Below are positions 25,046 to 38,178 of a stretch of DNA of 64,000 bases, one piece after another. The stretch is from the NCBI GenBank assembly GCA_035235625.1, contig CP141141.1, forward strand, positions 2,480,001 through 2,544,000. Reading direction: 5' to 3'. The translations under genes were made by a program, and so were the position numbers. The notes beneath the pieces are model-generated. The model was given only the letters and a program-made list of their open reading frames with translations, had not been told where the DNA came from and made no database searches. The DNA is from Saururus chinensis (taxonomy: Eukaryota > Streptophyta > Magnoliopsida > Piperales > Saururaceae). Numbering within the stretch: the first letter of the stretch is position 1; each line of letters opens with the position of its first letter.

Positions 25046-26055
25046 CTTCTTCCTATTTTAAGATGAAGCCCTAATTAGTAGCTTTATTCACGAGAATGTG
25101 GCTATTTGCACGCTAATAAATTCTTACATCCCCCACACGAGGCAAAATTGATACTATTTTTTTTACTCCAATGCCCGTAAGTTTTGTTAGCCTCGCCTAA
25201 ACTTGAACCTCAAAAAAACAAAAAAAAGATTGAAACGAGTATCTTGTAGGTGAAAAAAGGAGGATGGGATTATACATAAAATGTCAATTTTACCCTTCTT
25301 GGTATAAACTCCCATCCCGCCTATTCATCCTCTCTTCCGACAAGCTCAACTTTGCCCGTCCCTTCCGTATGTCGGCACCTCCATCCTTTCCGCCTACCAA
25401 CTACACCAGCAGATCCCTCCCATTCCACCATCTCTTTTGACGAGCTCCACTTCGCCTATCCCTGTTTTTTGCTGTCACAACCCTCCTTTCTCTCTAGCGG
25501 CTCCGCAAGTAGACCCCACACTGCCGCTCGTCTACTCCATGCATCTCTATCCCTTTCGGCCACAACTGCCAGATACCTCCCTTCCCCAGCAGCTGCCCTC
25601 TTCCTCTCTTCCACCCTCAGCTTCTGACTTCCGCCCTCTTCCTCCATTCTACCCTCAACTCTGGTGACTTAGCCTCATGTTCGGCTATCAGTTCGGCTAG
25701 CTAGCCATCAATTTCGATGGATAAATCGACATTCTGCCCTAGGCTCTGCCCCTTAATTTCGGTGGCTAAGCAATGCAGGTAACTTCTGAAACACGAACAC
25801 TCTTTTGATGGAGTATGTTGCGATGAACATCAGAATGTACTGGACTATAAAAAAAAAAAAGGAAATTGAAACTGAAATGAAAGGAGACATCAAAATTGCG
25901 ATGAGGCATTGAAATTACGATGGTCGTTGTGATGGCCATCTCAATGTACTCGAATACAATAGGAAGGGCATAGATGAAAACCTTTATATTTGTAGCCCAT
26001 ATGAAAAATGTTATAGCTAGGAAAATAGGCATATGATGACAAGATAATTTTTTTA
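25046..26055. other. Possible 5' leader of the MULE, no gene
   Basis: The stretch ACATAAAATGTCAATTTTAC (25276-25295) resembles the inner part of some plant MULE terminal inverted repeats, and it lies upstream of the MULE remnant that begins near 26060. It is followed by a C/T-rich leader-like block (25330-25700) and a possible donor (GCAG|GTAACTT, near 25778). No matching inverted repeat was found on the far side. Confidence 0.3.
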
Positions 26056-26294
26056 TTCTAGGAATTGTCCTCTAAGCTTAGAGTATTGGCATGCTTTGGT
26101 GGTGTGATTGAGTCTAATGCTTTGTTGGAGGGATCAATTATTTGCATTATGTTCAACCAGGTGATACTCATACCTCCTGTACAACACGTGGCTATACATA
26201 TCTTTCAATCTTGTTCATGTGAATGTGTCTTTGACATATATATACCCTAATGTTGATGATGTGATAGCTATTGCAAATGACCTTGAGTTGGCGG

Positions 26295-28501
26295 TGTAAA
26301 CCCGTGTCTTTAACCCGGCCCATTTTTTTTATTTACCTGCTTGAACCTGCCCAGAAACTTAGGACTCTGATTTAATTTTTTGTGGAGCGTCGGGGGAGAG
26401 AAAGCTTTCTCATCCCCCAGACCTAGCCACTGCCTGAGTGGAGATTTCCTTCTCTCCCAGCCAGCAACTCTCCCTCATCTCTCCCTGCGTCTCACTCTCT
26501 CCCTGCATCTCTCCCTCAGCGCCCTTCTCCTCAGCCCAACTTCCCTCCCTCTCCACTCGTGCCCTAGCCGCCCCACCTTTCCCTTCCTCTTCTCCGGTGG
26601 GCAGCACCACTCAAGGAGGATTCTGGCGGCCAGCGATGGTCGGGAGGGTGGTCTTGGACAACGAGAGGGCTGGGCTGCAAAGGGACAGTAAGAAAAAGTT
26701 AGCTTTGGGTATAATTTTGTGTATTCTTCCCTGTTTTGTTTAACCCATTTATACTCTAATCCCGGAATCACTATTCACAGCAGAATTTGGGCAAGTGAAA
26801 ATGCCCAAAATCATACCTTTTCCTTCTCAATTTGGTACAATTTTATATTTTAATTTGCAGCCATTAAATAGAGTATTGAATTGGATTTTTATGTTAGGTT
26901 TTAGAGGAGAAGAGTAGCTTTTGGGCGTAGGCTTTAGAGTAGGCCAAGGTGAGAACCCTCACCTATAACATTGCTTGTCTTCTAGCATAAATTGTGGATT
27001 GATTATGGTTATATATGCATGTGTGAAATATTCATTATATGGTGGATGCATGTTTGCATTATTTATGATACATTTTGTAGTAAATACAAGCATGGTTAAT
27101 GCATGAGATACAAGCTGAGTTGGTTTTGAGGTATTGTCTAAAGTATGGAATACATTGTCTAATGTTTGAGATAGAAAAAGGTTATAAATGTATACATGGT
27201 TCTATTGTTAGTTAGATGTTTTGATTCATCTATATGAATTGTGCTACATTGAGATATAATATAAATCAGGGATGTATTCTGTGCAACGACAGTCATATGC
27301 GTAGGTTGTGATTTAATTATAAGATGTTACAGGTTATACTCAAGAGAAATGCAAGAATGTTGATGTTTGAGATAAATATGAGAAATGCAAGAATGTTGGT
27401 GTTTGAGATAAATATGAGAAATGCAAGAATGTTGATGTTTGAGATAAATATACGTATGTATAATTGCTACTCTCTGCAGGTTGTGATGAAATAAGTCAAA
27501 TACCGTTTATGGAAAATAGTGTATATTTATGTTATGATAGGTTGATGTGTGAAATAGATAATATGTGTGGATCATGGAAGTTGTTGATTTGAATTGAATT
27601 ACATAAAATCTATTTTTTCTTTCTATGGGCATGTGAGAGTGTTACACTGCATAAATTGTAGATCAAGGATTAAGAACCAACCTAAGAGTGAGGTTGAACA
27701 AGGGGAGTTAAGGTTAGGGTGTAGGGCCTTAACTTCAGAAACAAGATAATAATTTTACCCAGGTGCCACGTAGGGATGAGGGTGGACCCCAACCTTTGGC
27801 AGTTCCCTACGGTTTTCACGGGTCATTACGAGTGCACACATATGACCACTCACGGCATTTTTGCACCGACGCAACCCACGGATCACAGCTGAATTCTCTA
27901 GGTGATATGGGGAATAGGCTGTGTATGTTTTATATTTTACGAGGCATATGGTGATTATGCAAATTTAGGCTACAATGAGTAATTATGTGAATGTTGAATT
28001 AAAATGATCATGCATATATGATGGTGATGTATAAATATACTATGCTGAATTTGAATATGGATTCCTTGTCATTGTATGATTGGTAAATGCTAATTTACAA
28101 GTCATGTTCTATTTGAGGTATTATCACAGAGCTTTGGCTCACGGGTGGAATGTCCATTCCACCGGGCGTATTTTTGCGCGCAGGTCTGTTTGCAGATTTG
28201 GATGAGTAGAAACGTCAAGGAAGAGTAGAGTTTCCGTTCACGGGGTTGAGCATGGAATTAGGAGTAGTTTGATTTTAAATGTTTATGAGTAGGTCAAGTT
28301 TTTACTTCGTAGTTGCAGATGAACACCCCTTGGGTGAAACTCTTTTGATTTGATTCAATAAAAGTTAGTGGAAGTTATTTATGTCTCAGATTAAATTCTT
28401 TATCGCTTGTAGTATATGTATTGTATTGTCATAGCTTGAGCTCAGGTGCACTCCAACGGTGATGACGGTCTTGGACCCTTCTTAAGGCTCAGGTCGTGAC
28501 A
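26295..28501. mobile_element. 2.2-kb solo LTR with GGCGG target duplication
   Basis: It begins TGTAAACCCGTGTC and ends AGGTCGTGACA (TG...CA), with perfect GGCGG duplications at 26290-26294 and 28502-28506. Removing it restores an open reading frame of the MULE transposase across the junction, which independently confirms the borders. No internal coding region exists. A GC/CT-rich block lies near 26395-26660 and a 36-bp tandem triplication at 27344-27451. The layout (GC-rich block near one end, AT-rich middle) resembles family A, but the sequence differs. Confidence 0.92.
27344..27451. repeat. 36-bp tandem repeat, three units
   Basis: Three nearly identical copies of a unit containing ATGCAAGAATGTTGATGTTT and GAGATAAATATGAGAA, inside the solo LTR. 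The second unit has one base change (GTTGGTG). Confidence 0.9.
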
Positions 28502-29050
28502 GGCGGAGATGGTAGATGTGTTTAGTCGGCTTGGTGGCCATTATAAGATGTCGGTCAGTGAGGATGTGGGGCATCAGACAATGCAAACGCAAAATAGTGT
28601 GTACAAGAATGACATTTTGACAAATAAAACTTTGAAGAATGAAAGTAGACTAGAAACAGTTATGGTCTAGCATATGGGAGAACAACTTCATAGGCATTGG
28701 GCAACAGTTCAAGGATCAAATTGAAGTTAGGAAGGCATCGCAACAGTTTGCCATTGCTCACAATTTTAGCTACAAATATGTGAGGAATAAAAAGCGTAGG
28801 ATTACAGTTGTATGTAAAGATGCAAGTTGTAGTTGAAAAGTTTACGTACTATTGGAAGCAAAAACATGTCATTTTGAGGTGAAGGAGGATGTTGTACAAC
28901 ATTCATGTGTTGAGGGGGCAAGGAAAAAGTATCACTCTCATGCATCATAGAGTATCTTGCTAGAGCTCATTGTTGATAGATTGTGCAAGACTCTTGCATA
29001 TCAGGCAACTGAAGTGTTGAAGAACATGCAGCGAGAATAATGAATATCCA

Positions 29051-29160
<110 letters not shown>

Positions 29161-30206
29161 CAAAAGGCATTGTGTGCTAAAGAGGCAGCAAGATGAATGA
29201 TATACGGTAATTATAATGACTCTTACAACGATATTTCGTGGTATTGCAATATACCATGGATGGCAAACCCTAGAAATCATGCAAACTATCTGGTGTATCT
29301 TTCTAATAGGAGGTTTATGCATTGCCTTATTTCATTAAGTGCATTCGTTATTAGTTTTACATATTATAGACCCTTATTATTCTTTGATTGCATGCATCTT
29401 TATGGTCGGGCAAAGGGAACCCTTTTAGCTGCTTGTATTGTTGATGTGGGAGATCATATATTTTCGTTTGCGTACACTACTATAGACACAGAAAATGAGG
29501 CTAATTGGTAGTGGTTCTTGATGCAAATACGAGACATTGTAAGGGAAGAGAGGCAGATCACTTTTGTCTTTGACATTGACAAGGGGTTGATTAGTAGTAT
29601 ACCCACAGTATTCCTCGAAGCTTTCCATGGCTACTATATTTATCACTTGGAGTACAACCTTTAGGATAGGGGCTTGAGAAGGGGGGGCCATAAAGGAAGC
29701 AAAGCAAAAGTGGTGAAGATGATCCACCATGTTGCAAGTGCTTTTGATATGCATGAGTATGAGAAGGCACTACTGGAGCTTCGACAAGCATTTGAAGTGG
29801 CATACAATTGCATAAAACAAAATGAGCCTGAACAATGGTGTAATGCACTATTCCCTGGCCAACAGTATGGCCAACGTTTGAACAACATAGCAGAAAGTTT
29901 CAATAGTTGGGTGAGGACAAAGTGGGAGTTGCCAATTGTTCGGCAGCTTGCTGGGATTCACATGAGAATAATGACCAAGATGCATGAGGTGAGTGTTTGT
30001 GAGAATTGGGATCCATACCTTATTCTAGGAATTAATGAAAAATTGAATGATATCTTCAAACCATTCATGCACTTTCCGTATTGAATGTTAATGACAATGT
30101 GGTAAAGGTGGTGGAGGTTGAAGGACATTCAACAGTCAACCTTAATTACTACACTTATACATGCAGGAAGTGACAACTTTTGGGGCTACCGTGTAGGCAT
30201 GCATGT

Positions 30207-32058
30207 GCTCATTACAACTAATAAGCTTCAACGTCGAAATGGAAAAGAATATCACTGGGACATCGTCTTAACCTCCGGGGAGTAATTAGACGCTATGGAC
30301 TTTTCTAAAGGCAAGACACTAATGCTCATGGGGCACATGATTAAAAATATAAGAGCAGTTCCATAATACTACTTACTGAGCGCGCAAACATAAACATCAA
30401 CACATTGGGGATCATAGAATTGCCCACAATTTAGGGGTCTTATAGTGTCAGTGCCACTCTTGGGCAAAAATCATAATCATACAACGCCACTCTTGGGCAA
30501 AAATCATACAATGCTACTATTGGGAAGAATCATATAGTGCTTTCAATAGAGCATCAAACGTTCGGGCTTAATATAGCATACAGACCAAATCGAAAACATA
30601 CATCGCTCTCAACAGAGCATCAAACATCTAGGGCGCAATACAGCACACAGACAACATCCCGCAAGATAAACACAGTGGCAAGACATGAGAAATGCTCAGC
30701 CAACTTATTATTAGCTAGCTCAAACACGAAACTTAATCTATCAAAACCCTCAGGTCTCAAACTCACAATGTTATCAAATTAGCTTTTCTTATATTTAAAG
30801 TTTGAATTAAGTAATTTATGTGGGTACAATTATGCAATAAAACTCTCAAACATACATTGCTCCACTGATCAAACCAAAGCTGAGCCCGATTCAAAACCCT
30901 AGTTCTTCAAAGCAGCAGACTTCACTTAACCTGTCCATCTCATGATCAAAACTCCCCGTACATCAAATCCTTACATATTCATACAATCTCCGGCATCCAC
31001 CTTATGTCCAAAGCGTCTTACTTAGATGTCATCAAACTAAGCTCCTCAGAGCCAATCCCAGTTATCACCCTCTTACTTATACCTCACTTATTATGCTTAC
31101 TTTTCACTTCATTATTTGTATGTTACTCTTGTAGAATTATGCAACACTCTTAATGTCTGACAATCCCCCAACATACGCTCTAGTCCAAGCCAAACCAATC
31201 TGATCCACACCAATCCTTGCCCATCAAATTTACATCCGCCGTCTTCTGTCATACGCTTACACATCCACATCCAACTCCATACCAAACCCTCTGTCACCTC
31301 TTACCGCCCATAGCCCATACATCTGCCCACTCACACACATACACATATACATCGCACATGCATATAGCCATCACACAGACATATGCTCATCACACATACT
31401 TTCATACACACAATTCCATACATAGCTTACTAACATACTCGCTAGCCATCACTAGTACATATACAATCAATATACATAGGTTACCAATATACTCTCTAGT
31501 CATCACTAGCACATATATATTCTGCATACATAGCTTACCAACATACTCGCTAGCCATCACTAGCAAATACACAATCCACACATGTAGCTTACCAACATAC
31601 TCGCTAGCCATCACTAGTATGCACATGCATCAAACATACTTACAACTCACATATATGTCATATGCATTTCAACATAGTATAATTTATCCTCTTACATCAA
31701 GCAAACGGATCATGATTTAACATCCAAAGCATTGAATCATACAATCTTAGAATGCTGCTACACATTCAAAACATGTTATCATGAAATTACGAGTTCAAAG
31801 CTCCCCTACCTCGTAATCCATAACGTTTGATGGTGAGCACACAATGGTGGTGGTGGAGTTGGTAGCCAAAAATATTGCCAAGTTGAGAGAGTTGTTGTCT
31901 CAAGTGTTTAGGAAGCATCAGAATTACTTATGGCCAAACAGAGTGACACAAATCAACACGGCAAAATTCGCGATCCATGGCGACACACTAGGGCGGCTGG
32001 GAGAAAGATCATGCCAACAGAAATAGCAAGTGCGACCAGAAGTCGAGGTGTACTCACT
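30207..32058. mobile_element. Family-A LTR fragment
   Basis: This is collinear with about 56064-57990 of the complete family-A LTR in the same orientation, and so inverted relative to 5047-16184. It has both its minisatellites: ~75-bp units with GAGCATCAAACGT (30545-30660) and CTAGCCATCACTAG units (31438-31615). Both LTR termini are missing. The left edge abuts the MULE SWIM motif; the right edge is near 32058. Confidence 0.85.
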
Positions 32059-33439
32059 AAGAGGTAAGAGGGATACCCATTGAGCCTTGCTAAGCTATGA
32101 ACATTGAGCTTTGATCCACCCTCCATCAGACGTAGCCCCACAACCTTGACCCCCTTCTGCCCTCCATTGGAACTCAACCCGCCCATCATCAGGCCTTGAA
32201 CCCCCTCTGTCCTCCATCAGGCCTTGACCCCTTCAAGATCCAACAAGCCAGCCTGAGAAGCAAGAGGCATTGGTCTATATCCTACTACCTGAGGCAGACT
32301 CGAGTATCTCCCTGCTCAGCCAGTCTGAGAAGCTAGATACCACCTTCATTGTATGTATTTGAAGTGAAAAACTATATGTTTTAATGTTTTGTTTTATTTT
32401 GACAACTTTGGGTTGGTGGATGTCATGGCTTTATTGTTCACATGCAATTGAGGTTATCAAGGGTTTGTTGAAATTTGAGCTCTATCTCATATAGACTTAA
32501 TATCTGAACAATATGTTTTTGGGAGAATTTCTATTGACGTTTGATGTGGTGTCCATCTTTAATTGAGTAACGCAAAAATGATGGTTAATTAGAAACATGA
32601 CTTTGTTTTTGCTATTGTGGTTTTTTAATCGGCTTAGTTGCTTCTCATGAAGCTGACTCTTTTGTTGGCAGTGTCAGGACATTGGAGGGTGTGATATTCA
32701 AAAGCTTAGAATTTGTTTTGAAATAATGCTTTTATTCAGAAAAATGCTTATAAAGGCCGTGGCAAATCAAAAACAATGCTCGGAAAGGTCGTGACTAATC
32801 ACACAACTATAGCTTTTATTCGTGTGGTTGGCTCATAATTTGGTCAGAAGTATCTCAGTGAGGTAAATTGGAAGGTTTCTCATTTTGCAATATGGTGCAA
32901 AAGGAATTAGCCTTTCTATATGGTTATTGGCTTTTTTTCACTTCTTTTAATTATTAATTACATGCTTCAATTAAGAAGTGAAGAATGGTGTGTGATGTCT
33001 TTCGCCTAGCAAAAGAGAATACTCAAGCAAGTATCTCTAATGATGAAGTTGATGCTATATATCGCCACTTCCCTCTTCGATGCTTAGACTGGGGCGGACG
33101 TAGAAGTTCAACATATTCTCATGGAACTGTTGAATCCGGTACACATTTAGTTTGTCAACATAGCATTTGACAATTTTCTTTAATTTGCAAATGGACTTGT
33201 ATACAAACCTTAAAACAAGATGAAGGAACCATATCATTTAATTTATCTCTTTCTTTGTGTGGAAATTCTTTTATTTCAACAACTATTTTAATACATCTAG
33301 TTTAGCAAATGTGACCGCGGATCACCAAGCAAAGAAAAGAATATTTCTATTTTACTTAAACGTCAAAGGTCAACTAGTAGCCAAGTTAGTGAGAAAATCC
33401 TACATCCCACAAAGCTGGGTTGGGGCTCACGCTAATGCA

Positions 33440-33474
<35 letters not shown>

Positions 33475-33859
33475 TCGACTATGAGGGTACTCATAACAAT
33501 CAACCAGCTATAGAAACACTTAAAATTTAGGTCCTATTAAACACACATTTTCACATATTTATAGTCATCTCTTGCTGATTGGGCCCACATAGATGATTGG
33601 CTATGAGTTGCCGGACAACCGATTTGAATAGATTTGCACAAAGTAATTTTCCATATAAACAATTCCTATGAGATGGGCTCTCAGAGTGAAGTTATAGTAT
33701 TTTTTCCTGAAGACAAAGCCAACATGTCCTCTATGGGTTTAGATATTGCATGTCCGGCCGTTTTTGCAAATATAACCTAAAGTAGAAACGACATATAAGC
33801 CTAAATACTCTATATATCTTGGAGATGGATTCATATCAATGTAGATGCATTATATCACA
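32059..33859. other. No gene recognised
   Basis: Short degenerate CCTTGACCCC / CCATCAGGCC repeats occur at 32120-32240. A 61-codon plus-strand frame at 32985-33170 (begins MVCDVFRLAKENTQ) has protein-like composition but no recognised domain and no visible exon partners. A (GA)n tract is at 33443-33471. Confidence 0.45.
33443..33471. repeat. (GA)n microsatellite
   Basis: An uninterrupted GA tract of about 14 units. Confidence 0.95.
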
Positions 33860-35204
33860 CTAGTAGAAGTGTACGTGGATAATGCACGTGTTACACTCCA
33901 TCTTATATTACCATATTCAATTGAGATTCAAGTTTAATTATCTTACTTGTTCTATAAATAAAAGATCATAAATAATTTTTTTGTATATTGGTGGTAATTT
34001 ACTACTCTTATGACAAAAGTCTCGGCCTCTTTTCACTTTAATAATAGAATACATATTATGGGTGATTTAGGATATTTATAAAAAAATTGTCTTTCTTCTC
34101 ACTTTAATAAGTTCTAAACCAATTATGATTATGAAATCCATAGTTTTTATGTGACAACAAGGTTATACTTATTGAAAAAATCATTGTAATATTTTAGGTA
34201 TCTTGAATTCTAAATTAATTAAGAGTTTCTTTGAAAGGGCAATATAAGCATAACATGAAAAGAATCATTGCCCCCTTCTCACTTTAATAATAGTATAGAT
34301 AAGTATATATTTGTCCTCCTTCTTACTTTAATAAGTTCTAAACTAATTAGGACTATGAAATTCATATACTTTATGTGGCAACAAGATTTATACTTATTGA
34401 ATAAATCATTGAAATAAATTAAGCACCTTCAATTCTAAATTAATTAATAGTTTCTTTAAAAGGACAATATATGCATATAAATTATTGTAATATTTTAGGT
34501 CCCTTAAATTCTAAATTAATGAAGACTTTCTTTGAAAAGGCATTACAGGCAAAGAAATCATTGTAATATTTTAGGTCTCTTGAAATATAAATTAATGAAG
34601 AGTTTCTTTAGAAGGACAATATAGGCATAGCGTGGCAAAAATGTCCCTCTAAATTAATTTAGAGTTTCTTTGAAACATCAATATAGGCATAAAAATTATT
34701 GTAAGATTTTATGTCTCTTCAATTCTAAATTAATTAAGAGTTTCTTTAAAAGGGCAATAAAAAAATTAATTAAGAGTTTATTTAAAAGAATAATATTGGC
34801 ATAGCATGATAAAAATCTCTGTCTAAATGAATTAAGAATTTTTTTGAAAGGACAATGTAGGCATAGAATTTATTATAATATTTTAAGTTTCTTATATTCT
34901 AAATTAATTAATAATTGATTTGAAAGGCTAATATAGGCATAGCATGACAACCCCCCCCCCCCCCCCCCTTCCCCTTTTTCCCTTTAATAATAATATAGAA
35001 GAGGACAATATAGGCATATGGATTATTGTAAATTTTTAGGTCACTTTAATTCTAAATTAAATAAGAGTGCATTTGAAAGGGTAATAATATAGGCATAGAA
35101 ATCATTAAAATTTCTTAATTCTCTTGAATTCTTAATTTAAAAGGGCAATATGGACATAGCATGATAAACATCTCTCCCCCTTCTAACTTTAATAATAGTA
35201 TAGA
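33860..35204 (-). mobile_element. Non-autonomous Helitron
   Basis: Read on the minus strand, the element starts TCTATACTATTATTAAAG (35204), preceded by A, and ends CTAG (33860), followed by T; Helitrons insert between A and T and end CTRR. About 11 bases before the CTAG is a hairpin ACGTG-CATTATC-CACGT (within 33875-33895), the expected 3' stem-loop. There is no Rep/helicase. The inside is built from about ten degenerate units carrying TTCTAAATTAATTAAGAGTT and GGCAATATAGGCATAG, several joined to further copies of the CTTTAATAATAGTATAG terminus (34036, 34280, 34980). An 18-base C run lies at 34951-34968. Confidence 0.82.
34951..34968. repeat. (C)18 homopolymer
   Basis: Eighteen consecutive C on the plus strand inside the Helitron, followed by a C/T-rich stretch. 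The length may be inaccurate in assembly. Confidence 0.9.
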
Positions 35205-35601
35205 TATATGATAATGGTTTTTTGTTGCTAAAAATTAAAGAGGAATCTACCCTATAGTTTTTTTTTAGATTAACATCCTATCCATGTACAAGCCTAAACA
35301 ATATGCTATAAGCTGTCAACACCCTTTGTCAACACCCTTTCCTTAAAGGTAGGGTTTCATAAATACATCCTTTATTAATAATTTTTTATTAATATTTTAA
35401 AAACAAAAAAATACCCCCAAGAGGTCACCTTACCCCTTATGGTTTATTTATTTATTTTTAAATCTAGTTGTGGTTGCGGTAGTTAGCTGCCATTGGTCAT
35501 CGACATCTTAGCAATGGCTAGATCTAGCTGAGACCAATTCCAGCTGCTAGGGCATAACTATCATAGGCAGAGGGCCAAGTTGCGACTAGAGTGCCTAGAG
35601 C
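35205..35601. other. No gene recognised
   Basis: AT-rich spacer between the Helitron and the hAT-like element. It includes one copy of the hAT target duplication at its right edge (CCTAGAGC, 35594-35601). Confidence 0.6.
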
Positions 35602-38170
35602 TAAGGGTGATAACGAGTCGAGCCAGCTCGTCGAGCTGAATAGGCTCGGCTCGGTTCGACTCGAATTTGGCTAGGGTCGAATGGAGCTTGACTCGAGCTT
35701 GGTTCGAACTCAAAAATAAACGAGCCGATCTCGAACATAGGTTAGCTCAAATCGACTTGACACTTGATCGGTTCGACTCGAGATCTACTCGAAGCTCAGC
35801 TCGAGCTCGATTTGTTATATATTACTTCTTACATATTATACCCATATTATATAAATTTTTTAACTTTCACCTTTTATGTACCCATAATATTCTATGTTAT
35901 TTTATAAAAATATATATACAATATATACATTAATATATGGTATATAATATATTATATATTATAGTATGTAATATCCATATTATGCTATTATATTTAAAAT
36001 AAATATAAATCCTACTACTAATAAAATTGAGAATCTAGGTATGAAAAATTATTTTACTCCTATTATACGCTTACTCATCTATATAATATATATTATTAAA
36101 ATTTTAAATATTATCTTTAATCATTCTAATCCTAATAAATATAAATATGTAATTCTACTTGCATATTCTTAATTTAACTAATCATATTGGTCTAGAATTA
36201 GAGAGCTAGTGAACTATATCTAGATTTTGCCTATTAAGTATATCTAGGAACTAAGTCTAGATTTCTACCTATTAATTTAAAGTTTCCACCTCTTTTGCTT
36301 ATGTGCATATGATTGTACTTCGCTTTTACTAAGTCTAGATTTTGCCTATTAAGTATATCCAGTAACTACGATTTTGCCTATTAACTACTATATATATATA
36401 GTTTCAGTCACGAGTCACGACCACTAAAAATAATAATTGAATAGAATACACCATTGGCTTCTCGCCTATATTTATAAACCATAAAATAAATAGTCAATTA
36501 TATATCCAAAAGTTTTACTTGTGATTTGTAATGTGTTGAGTCTCTTGAGTCTGTCAAAACTCTTTCACACACTTGCATAGCCGAGGCTCCAACTCTGTAA
36601 CATTGACTTCAATATAATGAGTAAATTATATAAAATAAATTATATAATTTTAAAGATTTTAAATTCATATCAATACTATATATATAAATACAAATATTAT
36701 AAATGTCATGTCTGCACTTGGTGCTTGCCAACAAGTGTGCAATAGACATCTTGCCATTTTAGGGCGGTTAGCCTTTGATAAAGCAACCACTGAATCCCTC
36801 TTATATTATATGTGAGCTATCAGATATCAATTTGACGACTGGTGATGTACTAGACACATATGAACAATTTCCTAATAATACATATACATGAATGTTTATT
36901 AAGAAATATATTTGTACATACACATAATATATAATTTTCCAATGATATTTTGTTTCATATGAAATGACATCAATGATCAACGATGCACTAGCACATGTAT
37001 ATTATTTTATATCCAAGGTAAGAGATCAAGCAATCTACTTCCTATCCATCGACGGTGAGCCAAGTACAAGTCCCTTTGCCTTTAGCTCCGCATATAATTT
37101 ACCATCTCCCAGTGGAGCCAAGCCATCTACTTCTCTAATACAAGTTCCCAGGAATCCAATCTAATGGTTTTCTATTATGATCTACAGTTATATATTGTGT
37201 TATGTAGTAGTTAGGTAGTTATAATAATGTGCACGTAGGTAGTTATGTTAGTGTGCACGTGGCTTTGCTTTTAATTAGTCATTAGTCAGTTTTAGTCTAT
37301 GTAGGTAATTAGTTTTCTTTATGTAGCCTGATGGCTTAGGGCAGCCTTAAATAGGCTTGATCGTTGTAATTAAATATTAATGGAGAATTAGCATTTCCTT
37401 CCTCTCTCTGTCGTTCTCTCTCTCTCTTGACTTGATATTCAGTCCCAGGATCGCACTTGCAAACTGCAAGTGCGTCCCTCCCCTCTTCTCCCAAACTCTT
37501 TCATTGTTCCTCTAATTTCCCTTCTCTATTCTGGTACATATCATTTTCCATGTATATCATCCAAACCAAGACCATCCAAAGTGGCATTGTCATGGCACAC
37601 AACCGGAAATATGTTACTCCAATTGTCTAGATAGTGTTCTAATCACAAATTTTTTTGTAGTCATAAGAGTAATCAGATCTGGAATCTATGAATTGGCATT
37701 GTTATGGCACTTTGGTGACTAATTCAGTTTTTGGTGGATTATTATGTAAGAGATTTGTATAGCATTAGCTAAATTTTTGGTGACCAATGAAAGGTTTTTG
37801 TGGGTAATTTATTAACTCTTATTTAAGCCATAGATTTTGAAGTGATATTTACAACTTTGATAGAATGAAATTATAGTTGTTATAATCTTTTTTATTTTTG
37901 TAATGTTGATGTGATTCTTTAAATTGATATGGTTTTTAATAGGGGAAAAAAATTGGGTTGTAAATGGGATTCAAGCTCAATTTAAACATAAGTTCGAACT
38001 GCTATAGTAAATTTTTGAGCTCGAGCTTAAATCGAGCTTCGAGTTTTTGGCTGAACCGAGCTCGAGCTAGGCTTCGAGTTGTTCGATGGAGCTTGAGCCA
38101 AGCTTTTAAAAATATAGCTTGAGTTCAAAAACTTCAAAACTCGGTTCGACTCGGCTTGTTAGCACCCTTA
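35602..38170. mobile_element. Non-autonomous hAT-like element
   Basis: The 2569-bp element has imperfect terminal inverted repeats: TAAGGGTGATAACGAGTCGA on the left and, reverse-complemented, TAAGGGTGCTAACAAGCCGA on the right. It is flanked by perfect 8-bp CCTAGAGC duplications (35594-35601, 38171-38178). An 8-bp duplication and a TAAGGGTG-like end fit hAT. The first and last ~210 bp are dense in CTCGAG, GCTCGA and TTCGAC motifs, mirror-arranged subterminal repeats. No transposase is present. The interior is AT-rich with (TA) tracts. At 37200-37500 there is a promoter-like sequence (TTAAATAGG, then C/T-rich repeats) that might be a decayed insertion. Confidence 0.85.
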
Positions 38171-38178
38171 CCTAGAGC

